Translations under genes and position numbers: made by a program
Notes under the pieces: generated by a model
Database searches by the model: none
The model's input: only the letters and a program-made list of their open reading frames with translations
Told to the model about the DNA's origin: nothing
Shown here: positions 1 to 6,491 of the stretch, piece by piece
Layout of the letters: each line of letters opens with the position of its first letter
How positions within the stretch are numbered: the stretch's first letter is position 1
Assembly (NCBI GenBank): GCA_012033095.1
Contig: JAAUPO010000016.1
Span: forward strand, 1 to 13,384
DNA: 13,384 nucleotides
Direction: 5' to 3'
Source: Synechococcaceae cyanobacterium RL_1_2
GTDB lineage: Bacteria > Cyanobacteriota > Cyanobacteriia > Cyanobacteriales > JAAUPO01

Positions 1-19
1 GCAAAAGTGAGATGCTCCC
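1..19. repeat. Right end of a short interspersed repeat, cut by the window edge
   Basis: The first 19 bases (gcaaaagtgagatgctccc) are identical to 7759-7777. There they form the right end of a 97-bp MITE-like element flanked by 8-bp direct repeats. This copy is therefore probably the right end of a second element whose body lies outside the window. Confidence 0.6.
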
Positions 20-170
20 TTAGCCCTGACCCAAAATCCCCCTGCATGAGCTAAAACAGCGGGGTTTGCTTAAAATATTTTCCCAGGTAAGAACAATCCA
101 ATTTGGCCATAGTGGCAACGCAAAGATATTGTTATGATTCTTAATATTATTTAAGCTTGACAATGAAATT

Positions 171-1682
171 ATGAGTTCTTCCTCCCCCTCCTCCTGGTAT
201 GACGCGATCGTGATTGGCTCTGGGATCGGTGGTCTCGTAACCGCCACCCAGTTAGCAGCCAAAGGTGCCAAGGTATTGGTATTGGAAAAATATCTAATTC
301 CGGGGGGAAGTGCTGGTTACTTTGAGCGGGCAGGCTATCGTTTTGATGTGGGAGCCTCCATGATTTTTGGATTTGGGGATAAGGGCACCACCAATCTCCT
401 TACCAGGGCCCTAGCGGCGGTGGATGAACAGATCGAAACCATTCCCGATCCAGTACAGATTCATTACCATTTGCCGGGGGATTTGGAGTTAAAAGTCCAT
501 CGCAATTATGAACAATTTTTAGAGGAATTAATTGCCATTTTCCCTGAGGAAGCTAAAGGGATTCGCAGTTTCTATGGTGAGTGTTGGAAGGTGTTTAATT
601 GTCTAAACTCCATGGAATTACTGTCCCTAGAGGAATGGAAATATTTGATGCGGGTATTTTTGCAAAAACCTTTGTCCTGTTTGGGTTTACTGCAATATTT
701 ACCCATGAACGTAGGGGACTATGCCCGTAGCTTTATTACCAATCCCCAATTGTTGAAATTTATTGATATGGAATGTTATTGCTGGTCAGTGGTACCGGCC
801 GATCGCACTCCTATGATTAATGCGGGTATGGTGTTTAGCGATCGCCATTATGGTGGGATTAATTATCCGAAGGGAGGAGTGGGGCAAATCGCCGCAAAAC
901 TAGCCCATGGTCTGGAAGCCAAAGGAGGGGAAATTCGTTACAAAGCAAGGGTTACCCAAGTTTTAGTGGAAAATAATCAAGCGATCGGGGTGCGTTTAGC
1001 CAGTGGGGAAGAGATTAAAGCGAAAAAAGTGATCTCCAATGCCACCCGCTGGGATACCTTTGGTGCTCTATTAAAGGATGAACCCCTACCCTCTCAAGAG
1101 CAACAATGGCAAGAAAATTACAAACAATCCCCTAGCTTTTTAAGCTTACACTTAGGGGTTAAGGCCGAAGCCCTACCCGCTGGAACGGAATGCCACCATA
1201 TTTTGTTAGAACAATGGCAAAAGATGGAGGAGGAGCAAGGTACCATTTTTGTTTCAATTCCCACCCTCTTAGATCCTACCCTAGCTCCGGAAGGCCATCA
1301 CATTATCCATACCTTTACCCCCAGTTGGATCAAGGCTTGGGAGGGGTTGAGCCGTCAAGAATATGAAGCGAAAAAAGAAGAAGATGCTGCAAAAATCATT
1401 GAACGGTTAGAAGCTATTTTCCCTAATTTGAGTGCCCACATTGATTACCAAGAAGTGGGCACCCCCAAAACCCATCGTCGTTTCCTTGGCCGCATTGATG
1501 GTACCTACGGCCCAATTCCCCGCCGTCGATTGGCGGGGCTAGTGAGAATGCCCTTTAACCGAACTAAAGTAAAAAATCTATATTGTGTGGGGGATAGCAC
1601 CTTTCCTGGTCAGGGCCTGAATGCGGTGGCTTTTTCTGGGTTTGCCTGTGGCCATAAAGTCGGAGCAGATTTGGGACTTTAG
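171..1682 (+). CDS. crtH: Carotene cis-trans isomerase (prolycopene isomerase, CrtH/CrtISO family)
   Basis: This 503-residue protein converts poly-cis-lycopene to all-trans-lycopene, the step that feeds cyclic carotenoid synthesis, and probably acts at membranes. The N-terminus carries an FAD-binding Rossmann motif, GSGIGG at residues 16-21, followed by the strand ending LVLEK and the PGGSAG loop typical of the CrtI/CrtISO amine-oxidase-like superfamily. The C-terminus has the second FAD contact, [20 protein letters not shown]. Length matches cyanobacterial CrtH (about 500 residues), and the frame is intact. ATG 171 has no strong Shine-Dalgarno, which is common in cyanobacteria. No other in-frame start gives the expected N-terminus. 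The gene lies about 2.3 kb upstream of the OCP-FRP-CrtW genes, so the window is carotenoid-rich, but it is not in their operon. Family is certain; assignment as CrtH rather than a paralogous desaturase rests on length and overall likeness. Confidence 0.93.
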   Translation: MSSSSPSSWYDAIVIGSGIGGLVTATQLAAKGAKVLVLEKYLIPGGSAGYFERAGYRFDVGASMIFGFGDKGTTNLLTRALAAVDEQIETIPDPVQIHYHLPGDLELKVHRNYEQFLEELIAIFPEEAKGIRSFYGECWKVFNCLNSMELLSLEEWKYLMRVFLQKPLSCLGLLQYLPMNVGDYARSFITNPQLLKFIDMECYCWSVVPADRTPMINAGMVFSDRHYGGINYPKGGVGQIAAKLAHGLEAKGGEIRYKARVTQVLVENNQAIGVRLASGEEIKAKKVISNATRWDTFGALLKDEPLPSQEQQWQENYKQSPSFLSLHLGVKAEALPAGTECHHILLEQWQKMEEEQGTIFVSIPTLLDPTLAPEGHHIIHTFTPSWIKAWEGLSRQEYEAKKEEDAAKIIERLEAIFPNLSAHIDYQEVGTPKTHRRFLGRIDGTYGPIPRRRLAGLVRMPFNRTKVKNLYCVGDSTFPGQGLNAVAFSGFACGHKVGADLGL

Positions 1683-1702
1683 ATCTTAAGCTGGGTTGGG
1701 TT

Positions 1703-1797
1703 GAGGGCTAATGGATAAAGCCCTCCTGCCCCCAATTTTGGGGGAGAAATTCCTGAAAAATCATTAACAGTTCACCCAATTTGGGGGAGTTAGGGGG
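1703..1797. repeat. Hairpin plus paired CCCCCAATTTTGGGGG repeats downstream of crtH
   Basis: GAGGGCT (1703-1709) pairs with AGCCCTC (1719-1725) across a 9-nt loop, 20 bases after the crtH stop. There is no U-tract, so termination is possible but unproven. It is followed by the near-palindrome CCCCC-AATTTT-GGGGG (1729-1744) and a related block, cccaatttgggggagttaggggg (1775-1797). The same C/G-rich motif recurs at 3736-3764 and 11109-11134, marking a dispersed intergenic repeat. Confidence 0.55.
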
Positions 1798-1924
1798 AAA
1801 ATGCAAATTCAATTTACTTTATAAGCAGCCTCTGAGGGCGATAAATCTTAATTAGTCTTTAATTACTATTGGCTAGGTGTAGCGATCGCCAGATGAATCC
1901 TAGGAAATTGGTAATCCTATACAA

Positions 1925-1985
1925 GTAAGGATCATGACGTTTGAACTGCTTGACAAGCAATTACCCTAGTTCTAACTATCCTTAC
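1925..1985. other. Nested inverted repeat in the crtH-oxidoreductase spacer
   Basis: GTAAGGAT (1925-1932) is perfectly complementary to ATCCTTAC (1978-1985). Inside lies a second perfect hairpin, TGCTT-GAC-AAGCA (1947-1959). The rest of the 472-bp spacer (1683-2154) holds one HIP1 site near 1881 and no gene-like frame that I can see. The structure could be a leader element, a small RNA or a repeat remnant. Confidence 0.35.
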
Positions 1986-2154
1986 AGCTTTAGCACTACC
2001 AGGAAATTATCGGGATTATCTAAATTAAGACCTACCATCAAATCCCATAAATTCGATGTTTCCCTACGGTGTGGGACTCCTAAGCTCAACGACGGATTGT
2101 CCTCGATCTAACTACACAAGTTTTATGAATTTAGTAAATCTCAAGGTTTAAGTA

Positions 2155-3159
2155 ATGGCGAATCCAAGGGTAGATTGTTTGATAGTAGGTGGTGGCTTAA
2201 CGGGTTTAATTGCCGCCACTGTACTAACCGAGGCCGGATTAACGGTCACGATCGCGGATAAAGGTCGGGGCATTGGGGGGCGGTTGGCAACCCGTCGTCT
2301 TAACCATCCGAGGGGGGGGCAGGGGATTTTTGACTATGGAGCGCAATATTTTCGAGCAACGGAGCCCCAGTTTCAACGGTGGGTTAGGGATTGGCTTCAG
2401 GCTGGCATTGTCACTAATTGGCCAGCTCTAGAACAACAAAAACAAAGCGATCGCCCCATCTATCGAGGGATAGAGAGTAATCGCCACCTTGCTAAACACC
2501 TAGCCCAATCCTTAACCGTACACACCAATACCCGCATTGAACAATTATCCTGGCAGGGGGATCACTGGACAATAACTAGCCCCACGGGGGAACTCTTCAC
2601 CGCCCATAAATTATTGCTAACCGCTCCAGTACCCCAAAGCTTAGAGTTACTGAGAAATTCGGCGATCGTCCCGACGGATTTAGAGGGGTTAGAACGGGTA
2701 AGTTATTACCGATGCTTAGCCTTGTTAGTGTTACTCCAGACCCCTGCCACCATCTCCCTGTCTGGTTCCCTGGGATTGGAGGACAGCCCGATCGCGTGGA
2801 TAAGTGCAAATGATCAAAAAGGCATTTCCCCCGATTGGCCTGCCGTGACGATCCACGCTAGTTCGGATTTCACTGACCAATATTGGAACGATCGCGAAAC
2901 TGGGGCCCAACAATTACTACAACTAGCCCACACCTATAATTTTTTTCCATCCTCCGCGATCGTCGATCATCAAATCCATGGTTGGGGTTATAGTTTACCC
3001 AAAGTCACCTATGGCCAACCTTTTTACCAGGAGCAATCAACCGCTTCTGGCCCCTTATGGTTAGCCGGAGATGGATTTAGTTCACCTCAAGCTAGCTGTC
3101 CGGTGGAGGGAGCTTTTTTATCCGGTTTAGCGGTAGCCACAGCGATACTACAAGCTTAA
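2155..3159 (+). CDS. Renalase-like FAD/NAD(P)-dependent oxidoreductase
   Basis: This 334-residue protein belongs to the small FAD-dependent amine-oxidase-like group (COG3380, renalase-like). A Rossmann motif GGGLTG lies at residues 12-17. It is followed by the family signature around residues 35-48 (DKGRGIGGRLATRR) and a FDYGAQYF segment, where the GxGxxG strand and the arginine-rich loop clamp FAD. The C-terminus has the second flavin motif, LWLAGDGFSSPQASCPVEGAF, with the proline-valine-glutamate-glycine typical of the fold. No transmembrane segment or signal peptide is seen, so it is probably cytosolic. Substrate is unknown; renalase relatives oxidise dihydropyridine-type nucleotides. Start is ATG 2155 with only a weak upstream aagg. 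It stands between crtH and the OCP cassette on the same strand but with long spacers, so co-transcription is unlikely. A carotenoid role would be a guess. Confidence 0.8.
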   Translation: MANPRVDCLIVGGGLTGLIAATVLTEAGLTVTIADKGRGIGGRLATRRLNHPRGGQGIFDYGAQYFRATEPQFQRWVRDWLQAGIVTNWPALEQQKQSDRPIYRGIESNRHLAKHLAQSLTVHTNTRIEQLSWQGDHWTITSPTGELFTAHKLLLTAPVPQSLELLRNSAIVPTDLEGLERVSYYRCLALLVLLQTPATISLSGSLGLEDSPIAWISANDQKGISPDWPAVTIHASSDFTDQYWNDRETGAQQLLQLAHTYNFFPSSAIVDHQIHGWGYSLPKVTYGQPFYQEQSTASGPLWLAGDGFSSPQASCPVEGAFLSGLAVATAILQA

Positions 3160-3174
3160 AATTTGGGCCATAGA

Positions 3175-3335
3175 TTAAGCAAACATCTCTCTGCCTTTGG
3201 GTTCAGGGAGGGCCGCCGAGGGCTTGGGGTGTCGATCCATTCTTGGATGATAACTTCAGCATGGTGGAGAGCTTCTTGGTCGGTTTGTCCATCAACAATA
3301 CAGCTATCAGCTATCTCCGGTATTTTAGTAATCTA
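3175..3335 (-). pseudogene. hicB: Decayed HicB-family antitoxin gene
   Basis: On the minus strand, 3329 down to about 3228 reads IPEIADSCIVDGQTDQEA, then LHHAEVIIQEWIDT. This matches the core of HicB antitoxins (a proline/glutamate strand, CxVDGxT, EAL, then an amphipathic helix ending in EW(I/L)). Two further frame changes then give QALGGPP (about 3211-3231) and finally LPEPKGREMFA with a TAA stop (3175-3210). That closely follows the family C-terminus (GRPIPEPKGR..FA). An in-frame TAG at 3333-3335 cuts off the N-terminus. The gene is thus broken by at least two indels and a stop, and is a true relic rather than a one-base error. No HicA toxin was recognised next to it. Confidence 0.75.
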
Positions 3336-3390
3336 TTGCCGCGATCGCTCGTTGGTACTGCCCTAAGGATCGAAACCCATTACCTAAATT

Positions 3391-3519
3391 TCAATTGTCT
3401 AAGGACATAGCTTGACCACCGCGATCGCCCATCTCTACCAATAGACGATCTCCGTTAACCCCAGGAACGATGGATCTCCGTTCAGAGTTAAAGATGATTG
3501 CTAGTGTTAAAACACTTCG
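3391..3519 (-). other. Short protein-like open stretch, possible gene remnant
   Basis: Reading the minus strand from about 3519 to a TGA at 3391-3393 gives about 40 codons without a stop, ending SIVPGVNGDRLLVEMGDRG then GQAMSLDN. The composition is protein-like and contains a HIP1 site read as MGDRGG. I see no start and do not recognise a family. It lies just upstream, in the minus sense, of the broken hicB, so it may be part of the same decayed locus. Confidence 0.25.
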
Positions 3520-3530
3520 GCAGAGATTTA

Positions 3531-3621
3531 TAGCCTTTTGGGATAATGATGGGAAACAAATACAGCTAAAGTCATTCTACAGTAAGGGATAAAAGTCCCA
3601 TACTAAATCAAATTCACTATA
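3531..3621 (+). repeat. Interspersed repeat, copy A (pairs with 7930-8021)
   Basis: This 91-bp block is about three-quarters identical to 7930-8021. The ends are strongly conserved (29 of 32 bases at the left, 20 of 22 at the right) and the middle is diverged. A small hairpin in the middle (GGGA-taaaag-TCCC) corresponds to AGGA-gaaaaaa-TCCT in copy B, so one base pair has changed on both sides. Confidence 0.65.
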
Positions 3622-3633
3622 ACTGCTGCTGAT

Positions 3634-3705
3634 GGGAACCATGATGTTTAACAAAATCAGGACTTACGCAAAATTTCAATTCTGTCCTGGGAACCATGAT
3701 GTTTA
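3634..3705 (+). repeat. 17-bp perfect direct repeat, gggaaccatgatgttta
   Basis: The 17-mer gggaaccatgatgttta occurs at 3634-3650 and again at 3689-3705, a 55-bp period. One copy lies outside and one inside the neighbouring MITE-like element. This may record a local tandem duplication or a staggered insertion. Confidence 0.6.
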
Positions 3706-3779
3706 GGGATGTTTGGGGTCAATCGTTCAAGCAAGCCCCCCCAACTTTGGGGGATTTAGGGGGCTTGTGCGTAAGTCCT
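3659..3779. mobile_element. MITE-like element with 12-bp perfect terminal inverted repeats
   Basis: AGGACTTACGCA (3659-3670) is repeated in perfect inversion as TGCGTAAGTCCT (3768-3779), bounding 121 bp with no credible coding frame. Next to the right end is a C/G block at 3736-3764 (cccccaactttgggggattta, then ggggg) like those near 1729 and 11109. No target duplication is evident. I interpret it as a non-autonomous transposon remnant. Confidence 0.6.
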
Positions 3780-3783
3780 AAAA

Positions 3784-3812
3784 ATATTTCGAGATATTTC
3801 GAGATATTTCGG
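3784..3812 (+). repeat. Three tandem copies of a 10-bp unit (atatttcgag)
   Basis: atatttcgag is repeated at 3784, 3794 and 3804, the last copy diverging in its final bases, directly beside the MITE-like element. This is probably replication slippage; no function is evident. Confidence 0.7.
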
Positions 3813-3881
3813 AGCAAATCCACCATTCCCAGGGAATTTAAGGGGCTTGGAGCCAAGGCACATTTAAGCAAAAAGACCTTT

Positions 3882-3909
3882 AATTAAAACAGATAATAAT
3901 TAAAACAGA
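3882..3909 (+). repeat. 12-bp direct repeat AATTAAAACAGA upstream of ocp
   Basis: AATTAAAACAGA occurs at 3882-3893 and 3898-3909, period 16 bp, just outside the large ocp dyad. It could be an activator half-site array or chance in AT-rich DNA. Confidence 0.4.
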
Positions 3910-3923
3910 CAAATAAAAGTTAC

Positions 3924-3972
3924 AATTTGTAACATGTCTATGGGATGATGAACCATAGATATGTTACAAATT
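3924..3972. promoter_or_regulatory. 20-bp inverted repeat at the ocp promoter (operator or leader hairpin)
   Basis: The left arm AATTTGTAACATGTCTATGG (3924-3943) and right arm CCATAGATATGTTACAAATT (3953-3972) are complementary at 19 of 20 positions, and the one exception would be G-U in RNA. The loop is GATGATGAA. The left arm also overlaps a second dyad, GTTACAA-T-TTGTAAC (3919-3933), so the GTTACAA half-site occurs three times. The right arm covers the likely -35. There is no T-tract, so it is not a terminator. It is probably an operator for a dimeric or tetrameric regulator; no known regulator motif is recognised. Confidence 0.6.
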
Positions 3973-3994
3973 ACGCAACAAAAAGATCTAATAT
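3964..3994 (+). promoter_or_regulatory. Candidate ocp promoter
   Basis: TTACAA (3964-3969) and TAATAT (3989-3994) are 19 bp apart, giving a predicted start near 4001 and a leader of about 23 nt. The -35 lies within the right arm of the 20-bp dyad. An AGGA at 4008-4011 may serve as a weak ribosome site 12 nt before the ATG. Confidence 0.4.
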
Positions 3995-4023
3995 CATTCA
4001 AAAAAACAGGAATTTAACAAAAT

Positions 4024-4982
4024 ATGCCATTTACCATTGACTCCGCTAGGAATATTTTTCCCAATACCCTAGCCGCTGATGCGGTTCCAGCCACCACCGC
4101 ACGATTCCAACAACTTGGTGCCGAAGATCAACTAGCCCTAATTTGGTTCGCCTACCTAGAAATGGGTAAATCCATTACGATCGCTGCCCTAGGAGCAGCC
4201 AGAATGCAGTTTGCTGAGCGTACCATTCAAGAAATCCTTGCCATGACCCCCCTACAACAAAGTCAGGCCATGTGTGATTTAGCCAACCGGGCCGATACCC
4301 CCATTGGACGTACCTACGCCACTTGGACCGCGAACGTTAAACTCGGCTTCTGGTATGCCCTAGGGGAATACATGAATGAAGGAAAAATTGCCCCCATTCC
4401 CGAAGGATATCAACTTTCCGCCAATGCCAATGCCGTACTTAATACCATCATTGGTTTAGAATCTGGTCAACAAATTACCGTTCTTCGCAATACCGTTGTG
4501 GATATGGGTTACGATGCCAGTAAGATCGATAACTTCCAAAGAATTAGTGAACCCGTGGTTGCCCCTAGCGATATTGCCAGCCGTACCAATGTTCAAATTC
4601 AAAACATTGATAATCCGACTATCCTCAACTACATGGATAATCTGAACGCCAATGACTTTGATTCCTTAATTGAGCTATTTACCCCCGATGGCGCACTACA
4701 GCCCCCCTTCAGCCGTCCCATCGTCGGCAAAGAGAAAGTTTTAAAATTTTCCGGGAAGAATGTCAAAATCTTAAGTTAATTCCTGAACGGGGCGTTACTG
4801 AACCCGCCGACGATGGTTTTACCCAGATTAAAGTTACTGGAAAATGTCAAACCCCTTGGTTTGGTGGTAATGTGGGCATGAATATTGCTTGGAGATTCCT
4901 CCTTAATCCCCAAGGTAAAATCTTCTTTGTCGGCATTGATCTACTCGCCTCTCCGAAGGAGCTATTAAACCTAGTTCGTTAG
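4024..4982 (+). CDS. ocp: Orange carotenoid protein, broken by one frameshift at 4747-4750
   Basis: OCP is the soluble blue-light-activated keto-carotenoid protein that binds phycobilisomes and dissipates excess energy. The N-terminal helical domain is intact, with the carotenoid and interface residues at their known places: Trp41, Tyr44, Trp101, Asn104, Trp110, Tyr129 and Arg155. The C-terminal NTF2-like domain begins near residue 196 with Tyr203 (the Tyr201 equivalent). After Phe242 the frame shifts, and the read-through product ends as a 251-residue protein. Adding one T to TTTT at 4747-4750 restores REECQNLKLIPERGVTEP and the rest to TAG 4980-4982. That gives 319 residues with Trp279 and Trp290 (equivalents of Trp277 and Trp288); OCP is normally about 317. 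Without repair the protein lacks the beta-sheet core that closes on the carotenoid. A T-TTA-AAA heptamer (4740-4746) precedes the break. Sequencing error is my first explanation. Confidence 0.95.
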
Positions 4983-5064
4983 TTGAGGTTCCTAGGAGCT
5001 TTAATAGCTAAATTATTAACCATCAATAATAGCTAAGCATCTTTTTAACAACATACTAAGGTTG

Positions 5065-5096
5065 ACGCTCTATTTTATTTTCCAGGGCGTTTTTTA
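5065..5096 (+). terminator. Intrinsic terminator between ocp and frp
   Basis: ACGCTC (5065-5070) pairs with GGGCGT (5085-5090), with one G-U, followed by a run of six T. It lies about 82 nt after the ocp stop and only 22 nt before the frp start, so it should end most ocp transcripts and limit read-through into frp. Confidence 0.7.
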
Positions 5097-5118
5097 TTGA
5101 ATTAAAACATATTGTTCT

Positions 5119-5460
5119 ATGGAATTAAACGCGGAATCAAATCCTTCACCATCATCTAACCCAGCACAAAACATCGCTCGTAACGCTTTAACTAAAGCCT
5201 ACACCAGGGAAACGGAAGCTCTAATCGCTGAGATCCGTCAAAAAGCAGGTCAAATCTATGACATTAATGATATTTGGTCTTTACACGACTATTTAAGTAC
5301 GAAAAGATACGATATCGATGGCAAGTACGACGATCGCGATTCTGGTTCAGTGTTTGTGCTGGCCCAGTTAATCCAAGAAGGATGGTTACAGCCGGAAGAT
5401 CTGTCCGGTTTAACCCCCGATACCAGAGCCAAGATCGCGGCCTTGGCAAGGATGAAATGA
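5119..5460 (+). CDS. frp: Fluorescence recovery protein (FRP)
   Basis: FRP is a small, mostly helical dimeric regulator. It binds the C-terminal domain of activated OCP, speeds its return to the orange form and detaches it from the phycobilisome. This 113-residue sequence has the family core IWSLHDYLSTKRYDIDGKYDDR. Trp53, His56, Asp57 and Arg63 correspond to the residues studied in the Synechocystis protein as Trp50, His53, Asp54 and Arg60. The tail ends KIAALARMK, like the family KIKALARL. It starts 136 bp after the ocp stop, beyond a terminator. Its TGA overlaps an ATG at 5457 (ATGA), which is probably the original crtW start, implying frp-crtW translational coupling. Start ATG 5119 has no clear ribosome site. 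Presence of FRP indicates that the adjacent OCP is an OCP1-type protein. Confidence 0.95.
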   Translation: MELNAESNPSPSSNPAQNIARNALTKAYTRETEALIAEIRQKAGQIYDINDIWSLHDYLSTKRYDIDGKYDDRDSGSVFVLAQLIQEGWLQPEDLSGLTPDTRAKIAALARMK

Positions 5461-5495
5461 TCCTCGATCGCGACATTACCGACTCAAAAGTCTAA
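5457..5495 (+). other. 12-codon bridge frame between frp and crtW
   Basis: MILDRDITDSKV begins with an ATG that overlaps the frp stop (ATGA). It ends with a TAA that overlaps the crtW ATG (TAATG, 5493-5497). It is either a translation-coupling minicistron or, more likely, the true N-terminus of CrtW cut off by loss of one A in the run 5486-5489. Adding an A fuses it to crtW as ...TDSKSLMVTTTILGLW. Confidence 0.45.
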
Positions 5496-6196
5496 TGGTG
5501 ACGACTACGATTTTGGGATTGTGGTGCATAGATCTATGTTTGTTATTGGGTTGTGACCTAAAAACCACCCATCCCCTAGAAATCCTGCTAGGTATTCTCT
5601 GGCAGACTTTTTTAGATACGGGGTTATTTATTACGGCCCACGAAGCAATGCACGGATTAGTGTGCCCCCACAATCCCCAACTCAACCGTAGATTGGGGGT
5701 ATTAGCCATTACTTTGTACGGACTTTTTCCCTACGATCAGTTGTTAATTAAACATCGCCTGCACCACCGCTACCCCGCCAGTGATCATGATCCTGATTTT
5801 CATAATGGAGTAGAGAGCAATGAGGTTGCTTGGTATCTCCATTTTTTGCAAGGATATTGGAATTGGCGACAGTTTAGTAGTTTACTTGCCATTGTCATAG
5901 GGCTGGGTTTTATCTTCCATCTCGCTCCAGCCAATCTAGGTTTATTTTGGGCTTTACCTTTGGGGTTAAGTTCTTTGCAGTTGTTCCATTTCGGGACTTT
6001 TCTGCCCCATCGCCAACCCCTGGGAGGATATGATAATTTTGCTCGGGCAAGCAGTACTAAATTATCAACTTTTTTGTCCTTTATCACCTGTTATCATTTC
6101 GGTTACCACCGAGAACACCACGAGCATCCAGAGGTTCCCTGGTGGCGTTTACCCGCAGTTTATGCCCAATCTGGCCATGACCAGCCCAAGAATTAA
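5495..6196 (+). CDS. crtW: Beta-carotene ketolase CrtW (membrane di-iron oxygenase)
   Basis: CrtW inserts 4-keto groups into beta-ionone rings, making echinenone and canthaxanthin, the keto-carotenoids OCP needs. The histidine clusters of the membrane fatty-acid-hydroxylase-like family are present: HEAMH (residues 49-53), HRLHH (87-91), and HxxxHxxHH ending HREHH (201-209). LFHFGTFLPHR and TCYHFGYHREHHEHPEVPWW are characteristic of CrtW. Hydrophobic stretches near residues 5-20, 30-48, 65-80 and 128-170 fit a multi-pass membrane enzyme. As read it has 233 residues, about 10-25 shorter at the N-terminus than most CrtW. An upstream ATG at 5457, overlapping the frp stop, would restore about 13 residues if one A is missing at 5486-5489. 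Its place after frp links carotenoid supply to the quenching system. Confidence 0.93.
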   Translation: MVTTTILGLWCIDLCLLLGCDLKTTHPLEILLGILWQTFLDTGLFITAHEAMHGLVCPHNPQLNRRLGVLAITLYGLFPYDQLLIKHRLHHRYPASDHDPDFHNGVESNEVAWYLHFLQGYWNWRQFSSLLAIVIGLGFIFHLAPANLGLFWALPLGLSSLQLFHFGTFLPHRQPLGGYDNFARASSTKLSTFLSFITCYHFGYHREHHEHPEVPWWRLPAVYAQSGHDQPKN

Positions 6197-6360
6197 TTTT
6201 GAGTTGATTTTATTGAACCTCGATGGGGGATTCCCAATCTATAGTTGATTTCATGATTATAGACAACAAACTAAATCATTTTAGTAGGGCAAACGCATAC
6301 TAATTTCACTCAACGAAAGAATAATAGTTTCAGCGATTTTTTTTAATTTTTATTCTCAAT

Positions 6361-6491
6361 CTAACTACAGGACAAAAACCTTAAACCCTTACGACACCAT
6401 CACTTTAACGAAATTGGTTGTAGTTCTTACAAGGTAAAGCTCTCAGGCCTATTTAAAAAATTTTTGGCGCAACTTTTGTCCTAGTAGTTAG
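6361..6491. mobile_element. 131-bp MITE with terminal inverted repeats and 9-bp target duplication
   Basis: The left end CTAACTACAGGACAAAA (6361-6377) and the inverted right end TTTTGTCCTAGTAGTTAG (6474-6491) match at 17 of 18 positions, with a one-base gap. The element is flanked directly by perfect 9-bp repeats ATTCTCAAT at 6352-6360 and 6492-6500. There is no open frame inside. This is the full signature of a recent cut-and-paste insertion of a non-autonomous element. The mobilising transposase is not in the window. Confidence 0.85.

Noticed and set aside
157..162. TTGACA just upstream of crtH as a -35 box
   Set aside because: It lies only 9 bp before the ATG, so transcription from it would start inside the gene; probably chance.
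20..271. 83-codon minus frame across the crtH start
   Set aside because: Overlaps crtH antisense, with low-complexity Ser/Leu/Asn content and no family likeness.
1715..1800. CRISPR-like spacing of CCCCCAATTTTGGGGG blocks
   Set aside because: Only two unequal copies with no regular spacers; the motif is dispersed at 3736 and 11109 as an intergenic repeat. No CRISPR array is seen in the window.
3163..3366. 67-codon + strand frame after the FAD oxidoreductase
   Set aside because: It is the antisense shadow of the broken hicB; the minus strand gives the recognisable protein.
3696..3887. 63-codon + strand frame starting MMFRDVWG
   Set aside because: It runs through the MITE-like end, the C/G repeat and the 10-bp tandem array; it has no homology signal and is a chance frame in repeat DNA.
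3919..3972. NtcA-type GTA-N8-TAC site in the ocp dyad
   Set aside because: The half-sites are GTTAC/GTAAC with wrong spacing and no proper GTA-N8-TAC match.
5062..5094. TTGACG as a -35 for frp
   Set aside because: It overlaps the terminator stem and no -10-like hexamer lies 16-18 bp downstream.
5274..5495. 73-codon frame overlapping frp
   Set aside because: Shadow of frp in another frame. Only its last 12 codons (from ATG 5457) are of interest and are listed separately.
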